Of a stretch of DNA of 64,000 nucleotides, positions 1-7,962 are shown piece by piece. The position numbers were made by a program, and so were the translations under genes. The DNA is from Bdellovibrio sp. KM01 (GTDB lineage Bacteria > Bdellovibrionota > Bdellovibrionia > Bdellovibrionales > Bdellovibrionaceae): NCBI RefSeq assembly GCF_013752535.1, contig NZ_CP058348.1, positions 1,364,001 through 1,428,000 on the forward strand, written 5' to 3'. How positions within the stretch are numbered: position 1 is the first letter of the stretch; the number at the start of each line of letters is the position of its first letter. Under the pieces are notes generated by a model. It had not been told where the DNA came from, did no database searches, and worked only from the letters and a program-made list of their open reading frames with translations.

Positions 1-589
1 AGATATTGCGCGAGATCAAATCAATAACAACTTCAACACTCGTCACAAAACCGATTTGCCCTGGCATCGTAGGATGTTTGGATTCGCCACGACTGGAGTA
101 AGCCTCACGAATGTAAGTAAGTGCAGGAATACGACTGAATTCTTTCGCCATCTGATCATAGACGATGGCGTCGAATTGACCGTTGTCGCCGAAGTATAAA
201 ACCAGCTCCGGCTTTTTATCCAATAAGAGCCGACGAATTACTTTTTGTTTTAATTCGGGGTCTTGCTTGATGCCCTTATTCATATGAAGTTCAGTGACCG
301 GAAAGTGGTTTTCCTCGAGGAAATCTTCGTGCTGCTCGCCCATCAAAACCTGGGGAGCCAGGCTTACATAATGAAATTCTATATCACTATGTGAGGACTC
401 AAGATCCTGAAAGATCTCGGCCATACCCACGAACTTACTGTCATCGTCAAAAGCGGAAGTTGCGGAGCCTAATTTAGACAGAATGTGGGAGACCTTTAAG
501 GTGTCATCGATATCGGAAATAACCAGGATTTTGGCCTCTGACGTCGCTGTCAAAAACAGTACTAGGATCATTCCCATCAGATTTTTCAT
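1..589 (-). CDS. APP1/DUF2183-like phosphatase domain protein, exported (3' end outside window)
   Basis: The frame is open from an ATG at 589 to the window edge, giving 196 residues without a stop. A short hydrophobic N-terminus (about residues 1-18) looks like a signal peptide. It is followed by VISDIDDTLKVS, the DxDxT nucleophile motif of HAD-fold phosphatases in the arrangement seen in the APP1 (DUF2183) phosphatidate phosphatase-like family. A second acidic motif, LYFGDNGQFDAIVY, fits the distal HAD Asp. The start has an AGGAG ribosome site just upstream. The substrate is not determined. Export would place it in the periplasm. The C-terminus is missing because of the window edge, not because of damage. 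Family call is good; function is inferred. Confidence 0.75.
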   Translation of the reverse strand, partial: MKNLMGMILVLFLTATSEAKILVISDIDDTLKVSHILSKLGSATSAFDDDSKFVGMAEIFQDLESSHSDIEFHYVSLAPQVLMGEQHEDFLEENHFPVTELHMNKGIKQDPELKQKVIRRLLLDKKPELVLYFGDNGQFDAIVYDQMAKEFSRIPALTYIREAYSSRGESKHPTMPGQIGFVTSVEVVIDLISRNI

Positions 590-806
590 ACATCACTCCT
601 CGAAAGACACCACCGTCTAAAACATAAACAAGGCTGTAAAATTGCCCTGAAGTCCGAATTCAGCACTCATATGTTTAGTGTCAGTAAGTTCCTTCAGGAA
701 ATAGCAACATAGATGCCATGGTCTTGCCTGAGATATAACAAACCCGTCGCAAATCGCTTCACCCAATCCGTTCTCCAGAAAAGAATATTTTCTACAAGGA
801 GAACTT

Positions 807-1463
807 ATGAGCAGAAACCGAGCAACCTGGGACGCCAGCGAGTGTGCCCTTATATTGATTGATTATCAACCTGAGATGTTTAAAGGTATTGGTTCCAGCG
901 ATCCACATATGGTTGAAACTAATGTCTGTGCTCTTACAAAGGCCGCTGTGGCGTTTGATATTCCGGTGATACTAAGCACAGTGGGCGTAAAAATGGGAGT
1001 CAATCAACCGACTATCAAATCATTGCGCGCAGAACTTCCTGAGTTGCAAGAGATCGATCGCTCCAGCATGAATGCCTGGGAAGACGAATCTTTTCTGAAA
1101 GCAGTGAAAACCACGGGTCGCAAAAGACTGGTGTTTTGTGCCCTGTGGACTGAAATCTGTCTGGCTTACCCAGTTCTTGAAGCTTTGCGAGACGAGTATG
1201 AGGTGACTTTTGTTGCAGATGCTGTCGCTGGACAATCCAAAGAAGAACATGAAATGGCCATTGAGCGCATGATTCAAGCCGGAGCCATTCCAAATACTAC
1301 GATTGCCATGGTCGCAGAGTGGTTCCGTGACTGGAAGTCACCGCTGGCAGCAAAAGGCCGCGAAGTGTTTTCGTCCCTGATTCGCGAGCATCGCGCGACT
1401 CACGCAAATTCTCGCTATCAGCCGGCACCAGATTCCTATTCCAGTCAGTCCGAAATGATGTAG
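807..1463 (+). CDS. Isochorismatase-family cysteine hydrolase, YcaC-like
   Basis: A 218-residue cytoplasmic protein with the cysteine-hydrolase fold. Asp19 lies in LILIDYQ and the nucleophile Cys118 in LWTEICLAYP; these positions and the flanking NAWED segment (about 89-93) match the YcaC subgroup. Family members cleave small amide or ester-like substrates, but the YcaC substrate is unsettled, so none is assigned. The ATG has an AAGGAGAA ribosome site. The C-terminal 20 residues or so are polar and probably disordered. It stands alone, with a phosphatase gene diverging upstream and a hairpin directly downstream. Confidence 0.85.
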   Translation: MSRNRATWDASECALILIDYQPEMFKGIGSSDPHMVETNVCALTKAAVAFDIPVILSTVGVKMGVNQPTIKSLRAELPELQEIDRSSMNAWEDESFLKAVKTTGRKRLVFCALWTEICLAYPVLEALRDEYEVTFVADAVAGQSKEEHEMAIERMIQAGAIPNTTIAMVAEWFRDWKSPLAAKGREVFSSLIREHRATHANSRYQPAPDSYSSQSEMM

Positions 1464-1776
1464 TTCGAAAGCGAAAGTTGTCCAATATCGTGATTGAGGT
1501 CGCCGCGTGGGACAACTTTCTTATTTTAGTCACGGATATTCGCGGAATTATTTGCGCGAGAGTTGTCATTGCAGTTTGTGGAATTTGCAAAGCAGCCTCT
1601 GTACTCGAATCTGGTACCAGTACAGAATGAAAACGACAATTCACGCTGCGTTTTAAAAATAAATTTAGTGCCGCAGGAAAAAATCCCCACTCAAAAAAAA
1701 CGGCGCTATAAAGCCACCACCAAAGCGAGTTTGGTAAAACAAATTCGAAAAACTAAATTTGGAAAAGGTGGTAATT
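1464..1776. other. Intergenic stretch with one hairpin
   Basis: About 310 bases between the hydrolase and the lipoprotein gene. It contains the long-loop hairpin at 1473-1520 and then an A-rich segment leading into the lipoprotein ribosome site. No convincing gene was seen on either strand; the open frames here lack ribosome sites and protein-like composition. Confidence 0.5.
1473..1520 (+). terminator. Possible intrinsic terminator with long loop
   Basis: Perfect 11-bp inverted repeat (GAAAGTTGTCC at 1473-1483 with GGACAACTTTC at 1510-1520) beginning 10 bases after the hydrolase stop, loop of 26 bases, followed by a T-rich but interrupted tract. The position suits termination. The long loop and weak U-run make it less certain. 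Confidence 0.5.
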
Positions 1777-2457
1777 ATGAATTCCGTAAAATCTTTATCA
1801 GTGATCGCAGCAATCTCTTTCGCACTCGCTGCTTGTAGCTCTAGCAAAAGTGAAGATAAAAACAGTGAAGCCGTTGCCCAGGCAGAATCTTTGAACGGTG
1901 AAAACATTCACTGTGAAAACGTGGAGGTTATTTCCATTCCGGAAACCAAAGAGACTCCAGCAGTGAAGATGAAATATGAAACAATCATCGACTCTGTTCG
2001 TTCTGCCTCTAAAGACGGCGTGGTCGAAAAGATCTCCGATAAAGGTACGAAAGTATTCAAAGTCTATATGCAAAACAAGAACGGTGAATACGAATTGAGT
2101 TCTTCTCAAGACAGTACTTTCGAATCCGATGAAGCAAAAACTGTGACGACCTTGGAAAATGGTGATGTTAAGGAAGTTGGTACTTTGAAAGTATCTAGCG
2201 CTTCCGGGAGTGAACCCCAGCTCTCTGAAAATTCCTACGACCAGATCTCAAGATCAAAAGATGGCGTTAAGAAGATTGTTTATAAACTAGTAAACGGTGT
2301 TGAAGTTCCTGTTTATGACTTCGAAACGACTGAACAGGAAGTCGATGGCGTAAAAACGATCACGACTCTTTTGAAAACTCCTTATATTCAAGAATCTAAT
2401 GGAGTTAAGTCCTCAATTGAAAGCTCCCAAAGCACTTGCACGATTTCCAAAAAATAG
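1777..2457 (+). CDS. Hypothetical lipoprotein
   Basis: A 226-residue protein whose N-terminus is a classic lipoprotein signal: MNSVKSLSVIAAISFALAAC, with the lipid-modified cysteine at residue 20 in an LAAC lipobox, followed by a Ser/Lys/Asp-rich tether. The rest is polar, rich in Lys, Glu, Ser and Val, with alternating segments suggesting beta structure and a Cys near the C-terminus. The ATG at 1777 is preferred over an upstream in-frame TTG at 1759 because it has a GGAAAAGGTGG ribosome site and starts the signal directly. No known domain was recognised. Probably anchored in the envelope; role unknown. Confidence 0.8.
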   Translation: MNSVKSLSVIAAISFALAACSSSKSEDKNSEAVAQAESLNGENIHCENVEVISIPETKETPAVKMKYETIIDSVRSASKDGVVEKISDKGTKVFKVYMQNKNGEYELSSSQDSTFESDEAKTVTTLENGDVKEVGTLKVSSASGSEPQLSENSYDQISRSKDGVKKIVYKLVNGVEVPVYDFETTEQEVDGVKTITTLLKTPYIQESNGVKSSIESSQSTCTISKK

Positions 2458-2495
2458 TTCTCCCCAGAACAAGCCGTGCAAACCCATAGTCCCTT

Positions 2496-2524
2496 GGGCA
2501 TCCTCTGCGGAGGATGCCCATCTT
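2496..2524 (+). terminator. Intrinsic terminator after the lipoprotein gene
   Basis: Perfect 10-bp stem (GGGCATCCTC at 2496-2505, GAGGATGCCC at 2510-2519) with a TGCG loop and a following T-rich tract (ATCTTTTATTT). It sits 38 bases after the lipoprotein stop and just before the 3' end of the convergent rnk gene. Confidence 0.85.
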
Positions 2525-2528
2525 TTAT

Positions 2529-2906
2529 TTAAGCGCGAGCGACGGAGACCACGCGAATGCGTTTAACTTTACCGTCTGCCAACGGCCAGTCGATAGTTTG
2601 TCCCACACGAAGTCCGATCAGGGCCGCACCCACGGGGGCCAGGATCGAAACTTTGCCCATTTCCATGTTGGCATCATGGGGATAACTTAACGTCAAGGCC
2701 TGTTCCTTGCCGGAATCCAAATCAGTAAAGGTCACTGTGGAATTCATCGCTACAACATCGTTTTCAAGTTGGTCAGCCGAAACAAGTTGGGCACGGCCTA
2801 ATTCTTCTTCCAGAAGTTCTGCCACTTCAATTTTTGCAAATGAAAGAATGGCGGATATTTTTTCGTAGTCCTCGCGTGAAATGACTAATGATGGAAGTTT
2901 CTCCAT
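2529..2906 (-). CDS. rnk: Regulator of nucleoside diphosphate kinase (Rnk), GreA/GreB C-terminal-domain family
   Basis: A 125-residue protein with the Rnk layout. A short N-terminal helical region (about 1-45, with LVISREDYEKI) precedes a GreA/GreB-type C-terminal domain (about 50-125) ending in SILAPVGAALIGLRVGQTIDWPL. Rnk proteins bind RNA polymerase near the secondary channel but lack the long coiled coil with the acidic tip that stimulates transcript cleavage. The length fits Rnk (about 135) rather than GreA (about 158). The start has an AAAGGAGA ribosome site. Single gene, convergent with the lipoprotein across a terminator. Confidence 0.88.
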   Translation of the reverse strand: MEKLPSLVISREDYEKISAILSFAKIEVAELLEEELGRAQLVSADQLENDVVAMNSTVTFTDLDSGKEQALTLSYPHDANMEMGKVSILAPVGAALIGLRVGQTIDWPLADGKVKRIRVVSVARA

Positions 2907-3264
2907 AAACGGTCTCCTTTAGTAAGGGTGTATTTAATTTTTATATTTTAAATGCGACTAGATAGCGATAGCAGCCACAGAGCAGACTCTGCGGCTTAAG
3001 AAATAAACTTCAAAACCAAACCACACTGAGGTGGCAGCATTTTGGAAAAAGAATGGCTGCTAATGATCGTAAATATCATGATTCCGGCAGGGTATCATAA
3101 GTTACAGATAAGTGCTACTGAGTTTTGCTTTCTGACATAGGCGCCTTTGATTTTAAGCATGCAAGTCAATCTTCATTCGAGATTTTCTCTTTTAGAGATT
3201 CAAATCATCACTCAGACGTAAGTCGAGAGAACGAGGATCATTCATAAACTGAAAGGAAACTACT
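2907..3264. other. Divergent intergenic region, no gene seen
   Basis: About 360 bases between rnk and the secreted-protein gene, which are transcribed apart, so promoters for both must lie here. I could not pick a clear -35/-10 pair, and no small gene or structured RNA is supported. Confidence 0.5.
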
Positions 3265-4581
3265 ATGGATCGTCATTTGGCGAAGCGAGTGTTAACGTCC
3301 GCGCTGCTACTGCAAGTTCCCATGCTGGCAAAAGCAGAAACATCAATCTTTAATTCATTTGAAAAGGTCTCTGTGTTAGCGACACAGAACAAATTCGAAG
3401 GAGCTGTTCGTATCAACGATATCTCCCGTAAAAACGGGGGAGACCTTTATGCTCTGGATTTAGCAAAACCCCTCCCACTGACTTTCATTAAAGCGAAACC
3501 AAAATCTGGCAAAGTGAAAATCATCAGCGTGAATCTGATCACGGATAAGAGCGAACGCATCATCGTAAAAGCTTTTAATGGCGTTACTATCAGTGACAAT
3601 GACAAAGAGTTGTCCTCCGAAAATCTGAATTCCGCTTCTCTGATCTCAGCTATCGAAATTCAAGCCGAAGCCATGGGCGGAAGTGCCGTATTGGATTTCA
3701 ATGCGATCTCCACTCAAGAAGCACCAAAGCTGGCACTGCGTGAAAGTGGTAACAGCCCTGTTCCTCCAGGTAACGACAACGGAAGCTCTTGTAATAAGAA
3801 ATTCGATGCTGTTTTGAAAGAGAAACTGGATATCGTACAGCTTTGGGCTTCTCGTGCTGAAGGCAGTACGCAGGGATCTTGGCAGGAAAAATATGCGACG
3901 AAGGAGTTTAATAAATTCGTTGCTGATTTTATTGTGACATTGAAAGCTGATAAAACAACTTTCGCTTCGACTGATTATACTCTGACACTTTTGAATTTCT
4001 TTGCTGAGCGTCACAATTCCAGTCGTGCAGATGGGGCATTGGAGCAAGGGTATAAATTGATGGCAGACGAAACATTCGATGTGTTTATGCTATCTTTGCA
4101 AAGTGATCAAATCTGCCGTCCTGTGACGAGTGAATCTTTGATCAAGATTGCGTTGGATTTCCAAAAACGTCAGGAGGCCAACAAACCTGATAGCCGTGCG
4201 AGAAAGCTTTATGAGTCAATGATTGCCAAAATCGGTAAGCTGATTCCAACTCACTACCGCAGAGAATTGACAGCGAAAAATCTGTCTTTCCGCGCAGCCG
4301 ACTCAGAAGGTTATAAAAATCACAAACTTTTCGTAACTAGCAAAGCCGAAAGCTTCCTAAAAGGAACTTACCAGGAAATGAGCTTGAGCGCTTATGGTAT
4401 TGCAGAGCAGGCTTTGTTGCGTGAAGTGAAAGACCTCAATAACGAACAGACTTATCAGCTGATCGTGGAGTTCCAGACAAAGTACAATGATACGGCAAAC
4501 TATCCTCAGGAAGTGATGCTGAAGTATCTAACGATTCTCTCAGAGCACAGCAATTTCTTGAAATTGAACCAACGAATGTAG
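3265..4581 (+). CDS. Secreted protein of unknown function, 438 aa
   Basis: It begins with a signal peptide of about 25 residues ending AKA. Next comes a beta-rich N-terminal part (about 30-150). A short Pro/Gly/Asn/Ser linker (SPVPPGNDNGSS, near 166-177) joins this to a mostly helical C-terminal part (about 180-438) with many Lys/Glu and leucine heptad-like stretches. There are only two cysteines in the mature part, at the linker end and in DQICRP. No catalytic motif or known domain was recognised. Two-domain export suggests a periplasmic or envelope structural role. A strong terminator follows, so it is probably monocistronic. Confidence 0.75.
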   Translation: MDRHLAKRVLTSALLLQVPMLAKAETSIFNSFEKVSVLATQNKFEGAVRINDISRKNGGDLYALDLAKPLPLTFIKAKPKSGKVKIISVNLITDKSERIIVKAFNGVTISDNDKELSSENLNSASLISAIEIQAEAMGGSAVLDFNAISTQEAPKLALRESGNSPVPPGNDNGSSCNKKFDAVLKEKLDIVQLWASRAEGSTQGSWQEKYATKEFNKFVADFIVTLKADKTTFASTDYTLTLLNFFAERHNSSRADGALEQGYKLMADETFDVFMLSLQSDQICRPVTSESLIKIALDFQKRQEANKPDSRARKLYESMIAKIGKLIPTHYRRELTAKNLSFRAADSEGYKNHKLFVTSKAESFLKGTYQEMSLSAYGIAEQALLREVKDLNNEQTYQLIVEFQTKYNDTANYPQEVMLKYLTILSEHSNFLKLNQRM

Positions 4582-4585
4582 TGAT

Positions 4586-4625
4586 AAAAAAAAGCCAGTG
4601 GGAGTTAACTCACTGGCTTTTTGCT
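4586..4625. terminator. Bidirectional intrinsic terminator
   Basis: AAAGCCAGTG (4591-4600) pairs with CACTGGCTTT (4611-4620). An A-run lies on the left and a T-run on the right, so it can end both the secreted-protein gene and the convergent barrel gene. Confidence 0.9.
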
Positions 4626-4627
4626 TT

Positions 4628-5200
4628 TTAGAATCCCACACCGGCCGAGATGGTATTTTGGACGTCGCTTTTATCCCAATCGTTGTCGCGAAAGACAACC
4701 GTCGAGCTCAAGTTAATAGAAACCGGTCCGAAGTTAACCCCGATGGAAGCACCCGCATAGGGATTGTATTGAATCGGGCGCTTATCTGTCGTCATCACAC
4801 CACCGGACGTGGTTTCACGAATCGTTTGCGTGGCTTGCGCACCGGCGCGACCCGTCATATGAAACCATTCCACACGGTAGGTGGAGGAAATCCCGAGCTT
4901 TAAACGCTCATCATCGGTTTTAACTTTTTCAGGAGCTGTCGAGTAGTCTTCGGTATCAGAGGCTTTGGAGTATTCTGTTTCTAAAGAAAGCAAATCCACA
5001 CCCAGGCTAAGTCGAAGACCGTACATGGATCTTGTTTGCAAATGGGCTGTAGGATAATCGCGGTAAACTGTTTCAATACCATAGACAGGCTCGATGCGAT
5101 AACCCGTACCTTGAGCCAGAGTAAATCGTGCGGCCAGAGCTGAGTTAGTACCTATGCAAGTGCCAAGTACTACGATCCACTTCAGTGTAGATAACTTCAT
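4628..5200 (-). CDS. Small outer-membrane beta-barrel protein (predicted)
   Basis: A 190-residue exported protein: signal peptide of about 23 residues ending ALA, then alternating polar and hydrophobic strands with aromatic girdle residues. It ends in GVGF, a terminal phenylalanine typical of the BamA-recognised last strand of outer-membrane barrels. The size suggests an 8-strand barrel. The start has a GGAGGACTA ribosome site. No specific family was identified. It shares a terminator with the gene on the other strand. Confidence 0.7.
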   Translation of the reverse strand: MKLSTLKWIVVLGTCIGTNSALAARFTLAQGTGYRIEPVYGIETVYRDYPTAHLQTRSMYGLRLSLGVDLLSLETEYSKASDTEDYSTAPEKVKTDDERLKLGISSTYRVEWFHMTGRAGAQATQTIRETTSGGVMTTDKRPIQYNPYAGASIGVNFGPVSINLSSTVVFRDNDWDKSDVQNTISAGVGF

Positions 5201-5312
5201 TAGTCCTCCATGAACCTTGTTAGTTTACACAAAAAATAAGGGGGATACCCAGGCCTTTTTAAAAAAAGAGATGTTTTGGACTAGTTTGAGTCATTGCTGC
5301 TATACTGATGTT

Positions 5313-5912
5313 ATGAAAACTACAAAATCTGCTTTGACACTCTGGACCCTTATAACCTTTCTGGCATTTGGCGCTTTTGCAAAAACGGCAGAAAAAGCAA
5401 AGCCCAAGGCGAATGCTCCAACTGAAGTTTCCTACCTTGCCGGAGGATGTTTTTGGGGGATGGAAGAGTTGCTTCGCAAACTCCCGGGTGTGACACATAT
5501 TGAAGTGGGTTACATGGGAGGTAAGATTCCGAATGCGAATTACAATATTGTGCATACGGGTACTTCCAATCATGCAGAGACCGTGAAAGTCGAATTCAAT
5601 CCACAGCAGTTGAGTTATGAAAATTTGCTGCTTTATTTTTTCAAAATTCACGATCCCACCACTTTAAATCGTCAAGGCAATGACATCGGCACTCAGTATC
5701 GCAGCGCGATTTTTTACACGTCTGATCAGCAGAAAGAAACTGCTCACAAAGTGATCGCTCGGGTCGATAAATCCAAAGCGTGGGGTAAACCTGTCACCAC
5801 GGTTCTGGAAAAAGCCGGGGAATTTTGGAAGGCCGAAGAAGAACACCAAGATTATCTGCAGAAAAATCCCGAAGGTTATACTTGTCACTTTGTGCGTAAG
5901 GTGGATTTCTAA
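5313..5912 (+). CDS. msrA: Peptide-methionine (S)-S-oxide reductase MsrA, exported form
   Basis: MsrA reduces methionine-S-sulfoxide in proteins and free methionine. The GCFWG motif carries catalytic Cys46, and a C-terminal GYTCHFVR supplies a likely resolving Cys191. Conserved segments GYMGG, HAETVKVEFNP, HDPTTLNRQGNDIGTQYRS and EEHQDYL are all present. The first 24 residues or so are a signal peptide (ending AFAKTA), pointing to periplasmic repair. The ATG at 5313 is chosen over an upstream TTG at 5217 because it starts the signal peptide directly, although its ribosome site is weak. There is no MsrB fusion and no msrB nearby. At 199 residues it is normal for an exported MsrA. Confidence 0.93.
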   Translation: MKTTKSALTLWTLITFLAFGAFAKTAEKAKPKANAPTEVSYLAGGCFWGMEELLRKLPGVTHIEVGYMGGKIPNANYNIVHTGTSNHAETVKVEFNPQQLSYENLLLYFFKIHDPTTLNRQGNDIGTQYRSAIFYTSDQQKETAHKVIARVDKSKAWGKPVTTVLEKAGEFWKAEEEHQDYLQKNPEGYTCHFVRKVDF

Positions 5913-5991
5913 CGCCGCGTCCGGTGCAAAGTGTTTCTAAAATCTTCGGCACAGCAATTGCTATCTTTCTTCCTCAAGGAAGGTGAATGCC

Positions 5992-6285
5992 ATGATTACT
6001 TCAGCACGGGTTAAGCAACGTCACATCGCATCTTTTTTCATTCTAACCGTTCTCTTGGGAGCTCACTCCGCCGAGGCGAAGTCCTGCGGTTCCCGTCAGA
6101 AAGTCGTCTGCTCGGGGATTGTGACAGGGGAGAGTTCCAGTGGGAATATAACCTATGTTTTAAATCGCGTGGTTTATAATTCTTGTGGCAAAGTGGTGTC
6201 AGATAAATTCCACCGGTTGATGGGTTCTCCTGCAGACGTGGAAAATGAACTGCGCAAAGCCCGTTGTCCTGCAGACAGTTTCTAA
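5992..6285 (+). CDS. Small secreted cysteine-containing protein, unknown
   Basis: A 97-residue product: basic N-terminus, hydrophobic segment (IASFFILTVLLGAHS) and cleavage near AEA-KS, leaving a mature peptide of about 66 residues with four cysteines (SCGS, VVCS, NSCG, ARCP) that could form two disulfides. The ATG at 5992 has an AAGGAAGG ribosome site; an in-frame GTG at 5983 overlaps that site and is less likely. No family recognised. Confidence 0.68.
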   Translation: MITSARVKQRHIASFFILTVLLGAHSAEAKSCGSRQKVVCSGIVTGESSSGNITYVLNRVVYNSCGKVVSDKFHRLMGSPADVENELRKARCPADSF

Positions 6286-6382
6286 AGAAAAATTCCCCCT
6301 TTTTTAGGGGAGTTTTGGGACATTGCTTTCGTGTTTTGGCAACTTCTCGCTAATTCCGAACATATATGCTAGTGTTTTTAGG

Positions 6383-6407
6383 AAAGCCGGTTTTGCCGGC
6401 TTTTCCA
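6383..6407 (+). terminator. Intrinsic terminator upstream of yaeQ
   Basis: AAAGCCGG (6383-6390), loop TTTTG, CCGGCTTT (6396-6403), then T-rich sequence. It lies about 100 bases after the small secreted-protein gene. A weaker C-run/G-run stem with a T6 loop lies at about 6296-6312. Confidence 0.75.
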
Positions 6408-6429
6408 TTTAAGTGGCAAAGGTGGGCTA

Positions 6430-6954
6430 GTGCTCTATCGCTTTCAAATTGAACTTTCCGACATTGATCGTGGTGTGTACGAGTCCTTGGATTTTCGCGT
6501 GGCCCAGCATCCTTCGGAAACATATCCCTATATGTTAAGCCGGGTTCTGGCGTACTGCCTGTCCTATGAAGAACGTTTGGAGTTTACTCCAGGGGGCTTG
6601 GCCGATCCTGAAGCTCCCGCCTTGCGTAAGCTGGGACTTCAAAACTCTGTGAACCTGTGGATTGAAATTGGGAATCCTTCAGCACGCAAGCTGCATAAGG
6701 CTTCGAAAGTTGCAAAGCTTGTCAAAGTATATACTTATAAAAATCCCGAAGTTCTTTTGACGGAAGTTCGTGGCGGAGAAGTTCATCGCGCCCAGGAACT
6801 TGAAATGTTTGCCTTTGATCCTAAGTTTTTGGAAGCGGCCGCTGAAAAAATTGAAAAGAACAATCGTTGGACATTGTTGGTTCAACAGGGGACTTTAGAT
6901 TTAACCATCGGTCAGGAAACTCTGACCGGTGAAGTAAAGCCCGCGATTTTATAG
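6430..6954 (+). CDS. yaeQ: YaeQ family protein
   Basis: A 174-residue protein matching YaeQ along its whole length: LYRFQIELSDIDRGVYESLDFRVAQHPSE at the start, then MLSRVLAYCLSYEERLEFTPGGLADPEAPAL and WIEIGNPSARKLHKASK. YaeQ has a PD-(D/E)XK nuclease-like fold but no settled biochemical role; it was first noted as a suppressor in RfaH-related work. The GTG start at 6430 has an AAAGGTGG site close upstream. Its stop overlaps the convergent gene by 6 bases. Confidence 0.9.
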   Translation: MLYRFQIELSDIDRGVYESLDFRVAQHPSETYPYMLSRVLAYCLSYEERLEFTPGGLADPEAPALRKLGLQNSVNLWIEIGNPSARKLHKASKVAKLVKVYTYKNPEVLLTEVRGGEVHRAQELEMFAFDPKFLEAAAEKIEKNNRWTLLVQQGTLDLTIGQETLTGEVKPAIL

Positions 6955-7416
6955 GTTCTCGGGATACTGTAGGCGCGGGAATGATTTCACAGCGCTTCCG
7001 CTAAAGCCATCATCGCAATTATACACGTTGTAGGTCGTCTGCAGGTCGCCACCGTCAACCAGTGACAAAGCGAATTGCTTGTGTGCGCATAGTCCATGCT
7101 CTTTGATTTTTACGTAACCTTCATAATTTAAACTAAAGATCACACTGTCAACCGTGGCTTTCGCTGTTTGACAGCGTTCTTTCGTGCAAACGGGGGATCC
7201 ATCAAATTGAAAGACTTGTTTTTCCGGAGAGATCACGATCTCGCCCTTTTTGGTTGTAAAACCATTCCAGCGAATCAAACGAGTGCACTCATCACTTTGA
7301 AATTGAACCACAGCTCCCTCAGCCATTTGATAGAGACCTGTCAAATCAGGGCAATTGTTAGCAAAAGCAGTAGTGGAAGTCAGAAGTCCGAAGGTGAAAA
7401 TTATATTTCGCATCAT
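6949..7416 (-). CDS. Secreted six-cysteine protein (paralogue of the 7489 gene)
   Basis: A 155-residue exported protein with a signal peptide of about 20 residues ending AFA. The mature part begins NCPDLTGLYQM and has six cysteines spaced 21, 32, 4, 27 and 23 residues apart. The divergent neighbour shares the C-x(n)-TGxYxM start, an exact CxxxxC pair and a C-terminal TxTY-type strand. This suggests a small disulfide-stabilised beta-sandwich or lipocalin-like fold, though no family was recognised. ATG pairs at 7416 and 7413 both follow GGAGG. The 3' end overlaps yaeQ. Confidence 0.72.
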   Translation of the reverse strand: MMRNIIFTFGLLTSTTAFANNCPDLTGLYQMAEGAVVQFQSDECTRLIRWNGFTTKKGEIVISPEKQVFQFDGSPVCTKERCQTAKATVDSVIFSLNYEGYVKIKEHGLCAHKQFALSLVDGGDLQTTYNVYNCDDGFSGSAVKSFPRLQYPENL

Positions 7417-7488
7417 GAGTCCTCCGTTTAAGCCTGACACAGTGGAAATTCGCTGGCTACACTTATTATTTTAAGAAATGGGGGAGTC

Positions 7489-7962
7489 ATGCGAAATATC
7501 TTGGTGTTAGCGGCATTGCTTTTCGTCGATGGAGCTGCAGAAGCTTGCGTTGGCTTTACGGGATCCTATTCCATGTTTCGTCCTGTTGCCGGGAAATATC
7601 ATGTCTTGGTGCTTGATCAAAATGATTGCAAGGCGGTGGCGGCGGGTTCTTTTCAGTTAGACGAAAAAACCAGTGCCGTTACCGACGAAGTCGAACCCAA
7701 AGTATTTTATGTCGAAAAAAACCATACCAAGCTGTGTGAACTATCGGCTTGTCGAGTATTTACAACAACAGCAAGTGGTTTGGAGTTTGCGGAAAGCGCT
7801 TCGATATATATCGATGGAATAACGTGCCGATATGATCGTGTTTCCTGGTCGCGCCAAGATACTTGGGATTTAAAGGTCACTTACCGAATTACAGACTCCT
7901 CGTCAGCTTGTCGCAAATACCGGGGCGCTGCGAGTGTCATTCTAAAAGATATCAAACACTAG
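7489..7962 (+). CDS. Secreted six-cysteine protein (paralogue of the 6949 gene)
   Basis: A 157-residue exported protein with a signal peptide of about 18 residues. The mature part starts at ACVGFTGSYSM and has six cysteines spaced 26, 35, 4, 24 and 27 residues apart, the same order and central CELSAC pair as the divergent neighbour. Sequence identity outside the cysteines and the TGxYxM motif is low, so the duplication is old. A GGGGGAG-type ribosome site precedes the ATG. The 3' end overlaps the convergent transpeptidase gene by 4 bases. Function unknown. Confidence 0.72.
   Translation: MRNILVLAALLFVDGAAEACVGFTGSYSMFRPVAGKYHVLVLDQNDCKAVAAGSFQLDEKTSAVTDEVEPKVFYVEKNHTKLCELSACRVFTTTASGLEFAESASIYIDGITCRYDRVSWSRQDTWDLKVTYRITDSSSACRKYRGAASVILKDIKH

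Noticed and set aside
1563-1838. 91-codon frame on the + strand
   Set aside because: It overlaps the lipoprotein start in another frame; composition and lack of ribosome site argue against it.
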